Shown: positions 8,527 through 16,181, counted from the stretch's first letter. The stretch: DNA of 64,000 nucleotides from DATFVA01 sp963745945 (GCA_963745945.1 CAVUZG010000007.1:496001-560000); one strand, 5' to 3'. Notes: generated from the sequence alone by a model not told the origin. Program-made: numbers and translations.

Positions 8527-8834
8527 ATGAAATATTTATTAAAGGAAACAATACTTACCTTATTTTGACTCAAATTATTTGTGCTCAATGGTACTGGCAA
8601 AATCCTCTGCCATTTGGATATAACTCATATTACTCAGTAAAATTTGTTTCCCCAACAACCGGATGGATTGCCCGAAGTGGCTGAGTAATAATCAAATCTT
8701 TAATAAATGAAGAAAAAAACGCCGGTAATTATGAAGGAAATTCTAATGCCGGCAACTTGACTAGCAGAATCTGTTTTTACAAGATGCGGACACAATTATT
8801 CAGCAAAACAAAAGTGATGACTCTTTTAAAATAA
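8527..8834 (+). pseudogene. Collapsed T9SS gene remnant (N-terminus fused to sorting domain)
   Basis: From the ATG the DNA reads MKYLLKETILT, then after a one-base shift a signal-peptide end and start of mature protein (LTQIICAQWYWQNPLPFG, then SVKFVSPTTGWIARSG), the usual opening of YCF48/BNR-type secreted proteins. A TGA follows, and the same frame continues straight into a T9SS tail (IKSLINEEKNAGNYE, NLTSRICFYKM, SKTKVMTLLK, stop TAA). The whole middle of the gene, probably more than 1 kb, is missing. It is a clear dead gene left by an internal deletion, just upstream of tRNA-Lys. Confidence 0.75.
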
Positions 8835-8947
8835 ACATTTCCAAATTTTCGGGTTCCTGTTAACTCGGTGATAGAAGCCTTTTCCCATCGCAGACTCAAA
8901 TTATCTCTTTATTTCTAAAATTCTAATCAGAATGAAATAAGATTCCA

Positions 8948-8978
8948 TTGTACAGGTTTGCAATTTTTCTTAATTTTG
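8948..8978 (+). promoter_or_regulatory. Bacteroidota-type promoter of tRNA-Lys
   Basis: TTG, 20 bases, then TAATTTTG. This fits the Bacteroidota consensus (-33 TTG, -7 TAnnTTTG, spacer 19-21). The -7 element ends 4 bases before the mature tRNA 5' end, so the transcript would have almost no leader. The same octamer with the same spacing occurs before the aspartate aminotransferase gene. Confidence 0.6.
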
Positions 8979-8982
8979 CCCC

Positions 8983-9055
8983 GCACCCTTAGCTCAGTTG
9001 GTAGAGCATCTGACTCTTAATCAGCAGGTCACCGGTTCGAGCCCGGTAGGGTGCA
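8983..9055 (+). tRNA. tRNA-Lys (anticodon CTT)
   Basis: 73 bases without encoded CCA. The acceptor stem GCACCCT pairs perfectly with AGGGTGC, followed by discriminator A. The D-arm (AGCTCAGTTGGTAGAGC), an anticodon arm CTGA-CTCTTAA-TCAG with anticodon CTT at 9016-9018, and the T-arm ACCGGTTCGAGCCCGGT are all intact. The gene is also the attachment site of an integrative element: its 3' half from 9014 is the left attachment copy, so the element has rebuilt a functional tRNA. Confidence 0.97.
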
Positions 9056-9056
9056 C

Positions 9057-9100
9057 AAAAAGCCTTGAAAACAGCAGTTTTTGAGGCTTCCCTTTTTTAA
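9057..9100 (+). terminator. tRNA-Lys terminator
   Basis: AAGCCT-TGAAAAC and GTTTTTG-AGGCTT form a long stem around AGCA, followed by a run of T. It begins two to four bases after the tRNA and lies inside the element, so the tRNA's terminator was supplied by the mobile DNA. Confidence 0.75.
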
Positions 9101-9154
9101 TACTGTATTCTTTTGTATACAAAATAAGAAAAAATAGCCTCGAAATTACTTGTT

Positions 9155-9186
9155 ACTACTTCAAAAACTACTTCAGTTTCTACTTC
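9155..9186. repeat. Three 12-bp-spaced ACTACTTC repeats (left arm)
   Basis: ACTACTTC starts at 9155 and 9167, and the near copy TCTACTTC at 9179: three copies with an exact 12-bp period. A matching pair (ACTACGTC) occurs near the right end of the element. Iterated short sites flanking the core are what arm-type binding sites of tyrosine integrases or their excision factors look like; this role is inferred. Confidence 0.5.
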
Positions 9187-9326
9187 AGTTTTAAATATAA
9201 AATCACTCAACTTTTTCTTGTTACTTATTTGTAGTATTTAAATATTTTTTTAATGGGGTAGTTTTAATAAAAGAACACCCGCCAAAAATAAAAATTGGCA
9301 GGAGTTATTTAACATTAAGATTTGGT

Positions 9327-10083
9327 TTAAGGTCTCTTGAACTTTTTTAATTCTTGTTTCATTCTTTTCAGGCTTACTTGATTGTAGTAACTATCAGTAG
9401 TATTTGTATGTTTATGTTGCACAAGTTCACTTACTACGGTTCATCAACATTATATCTGGTTCTGCATAGAGTAATAAATGTTTTCCTAAATGTTCTTGCG
9501 GAATAATTTCTGCCGGATAAGTTTATCTCATCCAAATATCTGTATATCGCCCGGCTTATATTTTCAATTCAGTTATACTCAACTAGTTTCTTATTTGTCC
9601 TTTGTTTGATAGCTTTCTTCAGAATTCCCGCCAAATCATTATGGAAGACAATTTCTCTAAATTTCTTATGCTTTGGTGAGTAGTATCTGAGAGTTTTATT
9701 TTTGAAATCCAAAGTTTTCTTGTTTATATTTAATATATCTGAGGAACGTAAACCCATATAGAATTAGAGATAAATTGTGAGTTTGAATTTTTCACTTTTT
9801 GAATTAAGGTTTTTAAATATTGGTCTGACATCTTCATTATGAAATATAATTTTTTCTTTTATCTCAGCTTTTGTTTTTACATCTAGATTGATTTTAATTA
9901 CCGGAACATATTGATATTCAAATAAGAAGTTTAAAAAATGACTGAACTGTTTGAAATATTTATGAATTGTATTTTGCGCTAATGGTTGTTTTTTTTCATT
10001 TATCCAGTTCTCAGCGGAGATTTACTTATTACTGTACAACTCAAATTTTCATCAAAGATCTCTGAAAATTTTGTAAAGAAGTG
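9327..10083 (-). pseudogene. Tyrosine recombinase (integrase), inactivated
   Basis: Reading leftwards, the pieces form one tyrosine integrase. A core-binding domain (ENWINEKKQPLAQNTIHKYF, HFLNFLFEYQYVPVI) leads to the box I region MGLRSSDILNINKKTLDF with the first catalytic Arg, then SARTFRKTFITLC with the second Arg, then VQHKHTNTTDSYYNQVS with the His and the region of the catalytic Tyr. It is interrupted by TAA at 9764-9766, TGA at 9569-9571 and frameshifts near 9440 and 10020. The 5' end is cut off by an IS3 remnant at about 10085. It ends 270 bases from tRNA-Lys, the usual place for the integrase of a tRNA-targeting element. Confidence 0.85.
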
Positions 10084-10084
10084 A

Positions 10085-10563
10085 CCTGACCCCCGAAAAG
10101 AGATCCAACTATTAAATGAGGATCAAAGGAGAAAAGAAATGAGTAAAAGGAGATTCACAGGAGAGCAGATCATCAGCAAACTTCGGGAAGCTGAGGTCTT
10201 GCTGTCAGCTGGGATAAAGGAACAGACTTACTATATATGGCGAAAAAAGAATACGGAGGTATAACGGTAGACCAAGCCAAAAGGTTAAAAGAGACAGGGC
10301 AAGAAAACAACAGATTCAAGAAACTGGTAGCAGCTCTGTCACTGGATAATGCAATAACAGAAACGTTCTTTCATACGCTAAAGACAGAACTGACAAACAG
10401 AATTAAATATAAAACCAAAGAAGAAGCTAGATATGTATTTTTGAACACATAGAAATATTTTATAACAGGAAAAGGTTACACTCAGCAATTGGATACTGTT
10501 CTCTAATTGAATACGAAAAACTAACTATAAAAAATAGTGTCTACTTTTTGCGGTAAAGATCAA
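10085..10563 (+). pseudogene. IS3-family element, internally deleted
   Basis: Begins TGACCTGACCCCCGAAAAG, an IS3-like terminal sequence. OrfA starts at 10139 (MSKRRFTGEQIISKLREAEV) but has lost codons and shifts frame into 10237-10452 (KEYGGITVDQAKRLKE), which runs directly into the extreme C-terminus of OrfB (TETFFHTLKTELTNR; after another shift IEIFYNRKRLHSAIGY). The DDE catalytic core is entirely deleted. The right end (GTCTACTTTTTGCGGT) is a degraded inverted repeat. It is inserted in the 5' part of the integrase gene. Confidence 0.8.
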
Positions 10564-10742
10564 TTACCGGCAAACTTATAGATGAGCTATTGAATGGAGA
10601 AATATTTGATAATATTTTAGATGCGAGAGTAATTACTGAACAGTGGAGAGAACATTATAATAAAATCAGGCTACATAGTCTTTTAAATTTTCGATCTCCA
10701 GTACCGGAGGTAATAATCCCTCATCAATATGCCAATGCTTGA
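10560..10742 (+). pseudogene. IS3-family transposase C-terminal fragment
   Basis: One open stretch of 60 codons reads GKLIDELLNGEIFDN, then ITEQWREHYNKIRLHSLLNF, the conserved tail of a second IS3-type OrfB (the WRxHYNxxRPHSSLGY region). Nothing upstream of it remains, because the preceding IS3 remnant abuts it. The stop is 50 bases before the start of the large secreted protein gene. The residues differ from the first remnant, so two different insertion sequences met here. Confidence 0.75.
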
Positions 10743-10793
10743 TGATGGATACTAACTTATGCATTGGTACCATTATATGGGGTAGGTCAATAT

Positions 10794-13202
10794 ATGATGA
10801 ACAGTCTATATTATTTTAGCTTAAAAATTATTAAAGTGATTACTATACTTACTATTTCTAGCCTTTTATTTTACAATATTATTTATGCCACACCCCGCTA
10901 CGTTGATAATAACGCGAATGGATCAAATAATGGAAGCTCCTGGGTAGATGCCTGGGAAAGTTTTACAGATATAAACTGGAATAACATAGAGTCGGGAGAT
11001 GTAATATATATAAGTGGTGGATCTTCAAGCCAAATATACACTTCAGGATTGTCTATTGGCACTTCAGGTTTTTCTGGGACGCCGGTTATTATTACTAAAG
11101 GAATTGACGCCAACCACAATGGGGAAGTTATTATTATTGGTTCAGGAATAAGTATTAGTAATAAAAGTTATATAACAGTCTCTAATTTAACAATCAATGG
11201 TGCGGGAACAGCTATTAATATTGATGGTAGTTATTCGAATGCTACTCATGACATCATTATTGATAACTGTGAAGGTGAGATGGGGGGCCGGTTTATACAT
11301 GTGGAAGGTTACCCTGATCTTACTGGTTCTTACTGTCACGATATTACAATAAAAAATTGTGATTCTTTTACACCTTCATCAACGGGCAATCAAAATGATT
11401 TTGTGTATGCACAGTATATGGGGGGGTTAACAGTAGAAAACTGTAGTGTAAATATTGCAAGTAATGATGCAAGTCAGCATAATGACTGTATACAAACTTA
11501 TTATGTACATGGTCCGGTTACAGTAAGGAATAACTATTTTGAGCATTCAGACACAAAACAAAGAAACTCACAAGGTCTATTCTTTGAAAATCACGAAGGA
11601 AACTATTACGTATACAATAACATAATAGTAATGCCCAACTCGTTAGATGGAAAAATTTATTGGAAATCCAGCGATCTGAATGATGCGCATACCTATATAT
11701 ATAGCAATACAGTTTATGGTTTATCTGGTAGTCTTATCAAGACAACTGACCCTAACGCAGTTATAAAGAACAATATCTTATATTCAACAGGCTATCAACC
11801 TACGGGTAGTTCATATATGGTTGAGTTTAATGAAGTATCTGGTAGCGGTGCAGACGTTTCTAACAATCTTTTTTATGATCCTGCTGGAAATATGAATAAT
11901 ATGAACTCAGGCACCAATCAAAATGGTGTTGAAGGCAATCCACTTTTTACTAATTTAAGCACAAGGGATTTTACATTACAAACAAATTCACCAGCTATAG
12001 ACAAAGGAGAATACTTAGGTGCACCATATAATGTAGATAGAAATGGTAATCCAAGAAGCAATCCGCCTGATATAGGAGCATATGAGTTTATTAATAATAA
12101 CGGTAATTATATTCCAATTAATACAGGCTGGAATGTCATCTCTATTCCTAAACTAAGTGAAAATATGACTTCGGATTACCTGCTGCCAACCAGAACATCG
12201 CCGGTGTTTGAGTACAATGGAAGCGGATACCAGAATGCAAACAACCTGCAAAATGGAAAAGGGTATATTGTCAAATTTAGTTACCCGCAATACATTTATA
12301 TCGAAGGAGACTCTGTTTTTTTTCCAATTCAGGTGAATATAGGGTGGAACTTAATTGGACCGTTTAATCAGAATGTACCTGTATCACAGATTTATACAGT
12401 TCCATCAGGAATAATTATCTCTGATTTTTATGGCATAAGAGAGAATGGTTATTTCAGTTCCGATGTTCTGGAAATAGGGAAAGGATACTGGATAAATTCA
12501 GCATCAAACGGACAGATTATTCTGAATGGCGGTTCACTGGAAAAAAATGGAATGGGACAACAACAATCAGCAGAAATAAACCCCAATTGGGGAAAGATAA
12601 AAATAACTGATAGCGACGGTAAAAGCATCACACTTTACTCAGCAGGAATAGAAATAAAGTCGGATATATTCGTGTTACCGCCACTACCTCCTGCAGGAAT
12701 ATTCGATGCAAGATACTGTAGCGGAAGATTTGTTGAAAATTTGAGCACTGATAATGTCATAATGATTAATTCAGATAAATATCCATTAAAAATAAAAGTA
12801 GAAGACATAAGCATTTTCCTTAAGGATAGAATAAACGGAGAAATAATAAATACAGAACTAAATGACGGAGATGAAATTACCATAACAAACGAAAAAATCA
12901 CATCATTTGTAGTAGGAAAAATAACTGAAGAACAGCCTGTTTCATATCAATTATGTCAGAATTATCCGAATCCTTTCAACCCGAGCACAAAAATAAAATA
13001 TTCCGTTCCTCAAACATCACAAATTCAAATTAAAGTCTTTGATGTATTAGGTAATGAAATAGAAACACTTGTTGACGAAGAGAAACCTAGTGGAACTTAC
13101 GAGTTAACGTGGAATGCAGCAACACTGCCAAGCGGTATCTACTTCTATCGTATTCAAGCAGGCTCATTCATCGATACCAAGAAAATGATTTTGTTAAAGT
13201 AA
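10794..13202 (+). CDS. T9SS-exported right-handed beta-helix protein (island cargo)
   Basis: About 802 residues: a signal peptide (IIKVITILTISSLLFYNII), then a mature start ATPRYVDNNANGSNNGSSW typical of pectate-lyase-like beta-helix proteins. Many short Asn-rich coils follow (YITVSNLTINGAGTAI; NNYFEHSDT; VIKNNILYST) to about residue 430, then a domain with GWNVISIPKL and GWNLIGPF repeats, and a T9SS sorting domain (QNYPNPFNPSTKIKY, ending TKKMILLK). It should be surface-exposed or secreted; the polysaccharide substrate, if any, is unknown. The frame extends to 10764, but the ATG pair at 10794/10797 directly precedes the signal peptide. It is the only intact non-transposase gene of the island. 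Confidence 0.82.
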   Translation: MMNSLYYFSLKIIKVITILTISSLLFYNIIYATPRYVDNNANGSNNGSSWVDAWESFTDINWNNIESGDVIYISGGSSSQIYTSGLSIGTSGFSGTPVIITKGIDANHNGEVIIIGSGISISNKSYITVSNLTINGAGTAINIDGSYSNATHDIIIDNCEGEMGGRFIHVEGYPDLTGSYCHDITIKNCDSFTPSSTGNQNDFVYAQYMGGLTVENCSVNIASNDASQHNDCIQTYYVHGPVTVRNNYFEHSDTKQRNSQGLFFENHEGNYYVYNNIIVMPNSLDGKIYWKSSDLNDAHTYIYSNTVYGLSGSLIKTTDPNAVIKNNILYSTGYQPTGSSYMVEFNEVSGSGADVSNNLFYDPAGNMNNMNSGTNQNGVEGNPLFTNLSTRDFTLQTNSPAIDKGEYLGAPYNVDRNGNPRSNPPDIGAYEFINNNGNYIPINTGWNVISIPKLSENMTSDYLLPTRTSPVFEYNGSGYQNANNLQNGKGYIVKFSYPQYIYIEGDSVFFPIQVNIGWNLIGPFNQNVPVSQIYTVPSGIIISDFYGIRENGYFSSDVLEIGKGYWINSASNGQIILNGGSLEKNGMGQQQSAEINPNWGKIKITDSDGKSITLYSAGIEIKSDIFVLPPLPPAGIFDARYCSGRFVENLSTDNVIMINSDKYPLKIKVEDISIFLKDRINGEIINTELNDGDEITITNEKITSFVVGKITEEQPVSYQLCQNYPNPFNPSTKIKYSVPQTSQIQIKVFDVLGNEIETLVDEEKPSGTYELTWNAATLPSGIYFYRIQAGSFIDTKKMILLK

Positions 13203-13228
13203 GAAAAAAAATATTTTTCAAATTAATC

Positions 13229-13263
13229 AAACCCCTAATAAAAAATTGTTGGGGGGTTTTTTT
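13229..13263 (+). terminator. Terminator of the beta-helix gene
   Basis: AACCCC and GGGGTT pair around an AT-rich loop, followed by a run of T. Together with about 25 bases before it, this sequence is nearly identical to the terminator at 16182-16214, which follows a T9SS tail remnant. The IS3 element is inserted immediately after it. Confidence 0.8.
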
Positions 13264-13323
13264 GATTTTGTCTCGTCCTGAAAAAAGTTGACTACAGTCA
13301 GTCATAAAATCAGGAGATAAGAG

Positions 13324-13707
13324 ATGTTAAAATCAAAGAGCATCCCCTCACAACCCAGGTATAGCCAGGCATTCAAACTTCAAGTAGTTCGGGAATATGA
13401 AAAAGGTATTGTGACAAAAGATGCCCTGATGAGAAAATATCAGATAGGCGGCCATAGCACAGTATTGAAGTGGTGTCGTAAGTATGGTAAATTATACTAT
13501 CCAAAGAAATCATTATCAGGACGACCAATGAAAGATCCACAGAAGCAGCGCATTAAAGAGCTAGAGCACGAACTAAAACAAGCTCGTGAAAAGATACTGG
13601 TTTATGAAAAGTTACTGGAAGTTACTAAGCGGGAAACGGGAATAGATGTAAGAAAAAACATCGATACCAAGTTGTCCGGGAACTGGCAACCCAAACAAAA
13701 ACGATAA
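13324..13707 (+). CDS. IS3-family transposase OrfA
   Basis: 127 residues: an N-terminal helix-turn-helix (RYSQAFKLQVVREYEKG; LMRKYQIGGHSTVLKWCRKY) that binds the terminal repeats, then a leucine-zipper-like coiled coil (IKELEHELKQAREKILVYEKLL) for multimerisation. The 3' part overlaps orfB in the -1 frame. The A AAA AAC heptamer at codon 111 would let some ribosomes shift to give the OrfAB transposase. OrfA alone is usually a regulator of transposition in this family. Confidence 0.9.
   Translation: MLKSKSIPSQPRYSQAFKLQVVREYEKGIVTKDALMRKYQIGGHSTVLKWCRKYGKLYYPKKSLSGRPMKDPQKQRIKELEHELKQAREKILVYEKLLEVTKRETGIDVRKNIDTKLSGNWQPKQKR
13653..13659 (+). other. Programmed -1 frameshift heptamer A AAA AAC
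   Basis: The heptamer is in phase with orfA (codons AAA AAC). After a -1 slip the reading is AAA AAA CAT and continues open, with no stop, into ELATQTKTISVVG and the rest of OrfB. This is a standard slippery sequence for IS3 elements. Confidence 0.8.
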
Positions 13708-14567
13708 GCGTTGTAGGATGTTGTCGTCACCTTGGTATAAGTAAACAAGCTTATTATAAGGTTCGGGATCACCAAGCTAAACAGAAAGCAAAACAAGAGA
13801 AGATCGTCAGGAAAGTATTGAGCTTACGTCAAGAACAGCCACGGTTAGGCACAAGGAAATTACACTATTTACTGAAAAGTGAAATAAAAGTGGGACGAGA
13901 CAAATTATTTGAAATATTACGAAAAGAACAAATGCTGATAACCAAACGAAAGAAGTATGTAAAAACAACGAACTCAAAACACTGGATGCGCACGTATGCC
14001 GATAGTTCAAAACAATTGCAGTTAAAACAGCCGGAAGAACTCTGGGTAGCAGACATTACATATCTTTCAACAAGAGAGCAGACAATATATTTGCATTTAG
14101 TAAGCGACGCATATTCAAAACAGATTATGGGATACACGCTTAGTAAGGACTTAAAAGCAGAATCAACTCTAAAGGCTTTACAGATGGCACTGAGCAAAAG
14201 GATTTATCAGGACAGAGATTTACTGCATCATTCTGATCGTGGACTGCAGTATTGCAGCAGAGTTTACATCGATGAACTTAGGAAAAACAAATGCCAAATC
14301 AGTATGACCCAGGATGGAAGCCCGTATGACAATGCAGTAGCTGAGAGAATAAACGGAATACTCAAAGATGAGTTTTATTGTGATGAAAAGTTTGATAATT
14401 TTGAGCAGGCAAAAAAACAAGTTGAACAATCAATAATGATCTATAACACCAAGAGACCGCACTTGAGTTGTTCAATGCTGACACCAGCTCAGATGCATCA
14501 GCAGAATTTACTTCCTGTCAAATATTGGCACAAAAAAACCTCTCCAAGTAGTGGAGAGGTTCATTAA
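13653..14567 (+). CDS. IS3-family transposase OrfB (DDE integrase core)
   Basis: Expressed by -1 frameshifting from orfA; no convincing own start is seen. The N-terminal helical region (LGISKQAYYKVRDHQ; LGTRKLHYLL) precedes a retroviral-type integrase core with the catalytic triad in ELWVADITYLS (Asp), LLHHSDRGLQYCS (Asp) and AVAERINGILKDE (Glu), then the conserved end YNTKRPHLSCSMLTPAQ. All key residues are present, so the element may be active. The last codons form a hairpin. Confidence 0.9.
   Translation, partial: KKHRYQVVRELATQTKTISVVGCCRHLGISKQAYYKVRDHQAKQKAKQEKIVRKVLSLRQEQPRLGTRKLHYLLKSEIKVGRDKLFEILRKEQMLITKRKKYVKTTNSKHWMRTYADSSKQLQLKQPEELWVADITYLSTREQTIYLHLVSDAYSKQIMGYTLSKDLKAESTLKALQMALSKRIYQDRDLLHHSDRGLQYCSRVYIDELRKNKCQISMTQDGSPYDNAVAERINGILKDEFYCDEKFDNFEQAKKQVEQSIMIYNTKRPHLSCSMLTPAQMHQQNLLPVKYWHKKTSPSSGEVH
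14539..14559 (+). terminator. Hairpin in the last codons of orfB
   Basis: CCTCTCCA and TGGAGAGG form a perfect 8-bp stem with loop AGTAG, preceded by seven A. It lies inside the coding end of orfB. On the opposite strand the stem is followed by a T run, so it could block transcription entering the element from outside. Confidence 0.5.
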
Positions 14568-14612
14568 ATAACAGTCAACCTATTTTAGGACGACTCATAT
14601 CTCTTGTAATTT

Positions 14613-14632
14613 ACTACGTCAAAAACTACGTC
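14613..14632. repeat. Right-end 12-bp-spaced ACTACGTC repeats
   Basis: ACTACGTC occurs at 14613 and 14625, exactly 12 bases apart, with AAAA between. It mirrors the left-end ACTACTTC series and lies about 50-70 bases inside the right attachment copy, supporting a role in recombination. Confidence 0.45.
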
Positions 14633-14683
14633 AGTGATTCGTAAGTGCTTGATAAGCAATAGCTTACAGACTTTTGAAAGTGC

Positions 14684-14699
14684 CTCTTAATCAGCAGGT
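14684..14699. repeat. Right attachment copy (attR) of tRNA-Lys
   Basis: CTCTTAATCAGCAGGT, identical to 9014-9029 in the tRNA, followed by AG then CCGG where the tRNA has CA then CCGG. After that the similarity ends, so the displaced tRNA 3' half has decayed. It marks the right border of the island. Confidence 0.7.
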
Positions 14700-14893
14700 A
14701 GCCGGCCTAGAATTTTTCACTACTTTTGGGGGGCGGGTTAAATGGGAATATAGCTTTTCGAATTTAGAGATTTGTATTCAACATTTGGTTTTTCTTCACT
14801 TTTAGACTTACAAGACAAATTTGTTTTCTCTGCGCTAATAATCGAAATTTGATTTATATTTTGAATTATTTAGCGAATAAGTTAGCCGATAAT

Positions 14894-15490
14894 ATGATAA
14901 ATGATAATCCTGAGCATTTTTTACTCCTTAAGGAATTAAGAAGAATAGTCGATTTTCCAGACAAAGATTTTTTAAAGCTTACACCCTTACTTGAGAAAAT
15001 TCACGCCCGGAAAAATGAGCATTTATTTATGACAGGACAAATTTCAAGAAAGGTTTATTTTGTACAGAAAGGATGCCTGCGACAATATCTGATTAATAGC
15101 AACGGAGATGAAAGAAATATTTATTTTAAGGTTGAAAGCGGTTGGGTCAGCGAGCTGCAAAGCTTCTTGAATGATACCCCAACGGAATTAAACTTGCAGG
15201 CTATTGAGGACAGTGTGCTTTTAGAAATGAATCAAAAAAACTGGATATATGCTGTAACGCATATTGCCCCGTTTACAATGTATTTCGTTAAAGCACAGCA
15301 AGAAACAAATTACGTGTTAAAAAAACGATTAGGAGAAGCAACTATTGAAACTCCTGAAGAAAAGTATACGCGCTTTCTTAAGGAAGAAAGCCATCTCCTC
15401 CTGCGTTTGCCTTTGTTTCAAATTGCTGCTTATTTAGGAATGACCCCGGAAACGCTAAGCCGTATTAGAAATAAATTAGCCCAAAAATAA
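14894..15490 (+). CDS. Crp/Fnr-family transcriptional regulator
   Basis: About 198 residues. The N-terminal half is a cyclic-nucleotide-type effector domain (VYFVQKGCLRQYL; GDERNIYFKVESGWV; LQAIEDSVLLEM). The C-terminus is a helix-turn-helix (LPLFQIAAYLGMTPETLSRI) whose recognition helix has the E-x-x-S-R pattern of FNR. It has one Cys only, so it cannot hold the FNR iron-sulfur cluster and must sense something else. A TTG at 14849 would extend the frame upstream, but neither start has a clear Shine-Dalgarno. An exact TTGAT-N4-ATCAA box lies 5 bases after its stop, ahead of a cupin gene. Confidence 0.88.
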   Translation: MINDNPEHFLLLKELRRIVDFPDKDFLKLTPLLEKIHARKNEHLFMTGQISRKVYFVQKGCLRQYLINSNGDERNIYFKVESGWVSELQSFLNDTPTELNLQAIEDSVLLEMNQKNWIYAVTHIAPFTMYFVKAQQETNYVLKKRLGEATIETPEEKYTRFLKEESHLLLRLPLFQIAAYLGMTPETLSRIRNKLAQK

Positions 15491-15494
15491 TTTC

Positions 15495-15508
15495 TTGATT
15501 CAAATCAA
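15495..15508 (+). promoter_or_regulatory. FNR-type operator TTGAT-TCAA-ATCAA
   Basis: A perfect palindromic match to the FNR consensus TTGATNNNNATCAA, in the 86-base gap between the Crp/Fnr-type gene and the cupin gene. The adjacent regulator has the E-x-x-S-R recognition helix that reads this sequence in FNR. The box probably controls the cupin gene; activation or repression cannot be told from position alone. Confidence 0.65.
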
Positions 15509-15576
15509 GGACTTTATGGTTTTACGCGGCTAGCTTGCCCTATAACAATTAACAAAAGAATATACGGAGTAGTGTT

Positions 15577-16008
15577 ATGAAAAACGAAACAATAAAAGTG
15601 GGGCAGGTATCGATTGATTTTCTGTTGGAAACAGCAGATACAAATGGTTCTTTAGCTATGTTTGAATTCAGTGTACCGGAAGGAGCAAAAGTTCCCCTTC
15701 CTCATTACCATGAACATTATGATGAAACAATTTATGGGATAGAGGGCGTTATTACATTTACCGTTGAAGGTAAACGAATTGACATTGCCAAAGGTGAAAC
15801 TTGCTTCATCCCCCGTGGTGCAGTGCACGGATTTAATAACTTCAGGTCAGAAAATGCTAAGGCTTTAGCAGCAATAACTCCGGCTCTTCTCGGACCTAAC
15901 TTCTTCAGGGAATGTGCTGTAATCGTAAATGCTGGTGGCCCTCCAGATGTTGAAAAACTAAAGAAGGTAATGACCAGTTACGGTTTGGTTCCTGTACTGC
16001 CTAAATAG
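15577..16008 (+). CDS. Cupin-domain protein
   Basis: 143 residues forming one cupin barrel. Motif 1 is PHYHEHYDETIYGIEGVITF (two His, then Glu, the metal ligands), and motif 2 is GETCFIPRGAVHGFNNF (the third His). It probably binds a divalent metal; the substrate is unknown, but similar proteins include small dioxygenase-like and quercetinase-like members. GGAG lies about 10 bases before the ATG. The upstream FNR-type box and regulator suggest a dedicated two-gene control unit. Confidence 0.85.
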   Translation: MKNETIKVGQVSIDFLLETADTNGSLAMFEFSVPEGAKVPLPHYHEHYDETIYGIEGVITFTVEGKRIDIAKGETCFIPRGAVHGFNNFRSENAKALAAITPALLGPNFFRECAVIVNAGGPPDVEKLKKVMTSYGLVPVLPK

Positions 16009-16014
16009 CCGCAA

Positions 16015-16154
16015 TAATTGTAAAAGGTAATGTGTTTGTAAATGAACTTATGAAAAACACATTTAACTCTGATAAACTGACAAACGAAGTCTGTCTATAC
16101 AATCTAACTTCAGGAGGATTTACCGAAACTAAGAAAATGATATTAATGAAATAA
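16015..16154 (+). pseudogene. T9SS sorting-domain fragment
   Basis: Directly after the cupin stop, one frame reads VFVNELMKNTFNSDKLTN, then LTSGGFTETKKMILMK and a stop, which is the last 45 residues of a T9SS type A domain without the rest of the protein. It is followed by the same 25-base spacer and terminator as the island cargo gene. It is a leftover 3' end of a deleted or recombined secreted-protein gene. Confidence 0.65.
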
Positions 16155-16181
16155 GAGAAGAAAATATTTTTCAAATTAATC

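Larger units (their letters stand above)
13273..14593 (+). mobile_element. IS3-family insertion sequence, apparently complete
   Basis: Bounded by imperfect inverted repeats TCGTCCTGAAAAAAGTTGAC (left) and, read inward on the other strand, TCGTCCTAAAATAGGTTGAC (right): 17 of 20 positions match. About 1.32 kb, with orfA, a -1 frameshift heptamer and orfB containing all three DDE residues. No clear target duplication is visible: the flanks are GTC and CTC. It lies between the terminator of the cargo gene and the right end of the island. Confidence 0.85.
9014..14699. mobile_element. Decayed integrative element in tRNA-Lys
   Basis: A 16-base sequence, CTCTTAATCAGCAGGT, starting at the tRNA anticodon arm (9014-9029), recurs at 14684-14699 with CCGG two bases further in both copies. 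Between them lie a broken tyrosine integrase oriented toward the tRNA, IS3 debris, one large secreted cargo protein and a complete IS3 element. Repeats with a 12-bp period lie near both ends. This is the layout of a tRNA-targeting genomic island; the right copy is the displaced original tRNA half, now decayed. With the integrase dead, it is immobile unless helped in trans. Confidence 0.75.

Noticed and set aside
9155..9186. Repeats considered as a CRISPR array
   Set aside because: The unit is 8 bases with 4-base spacers, far too short; no cas genes and no other array-like repeats in the window.
13807..14429. Leftward frames inside the IS3 element
   Set aside because: Antisense to orfB, whose catalytic residues fix the coding strand.
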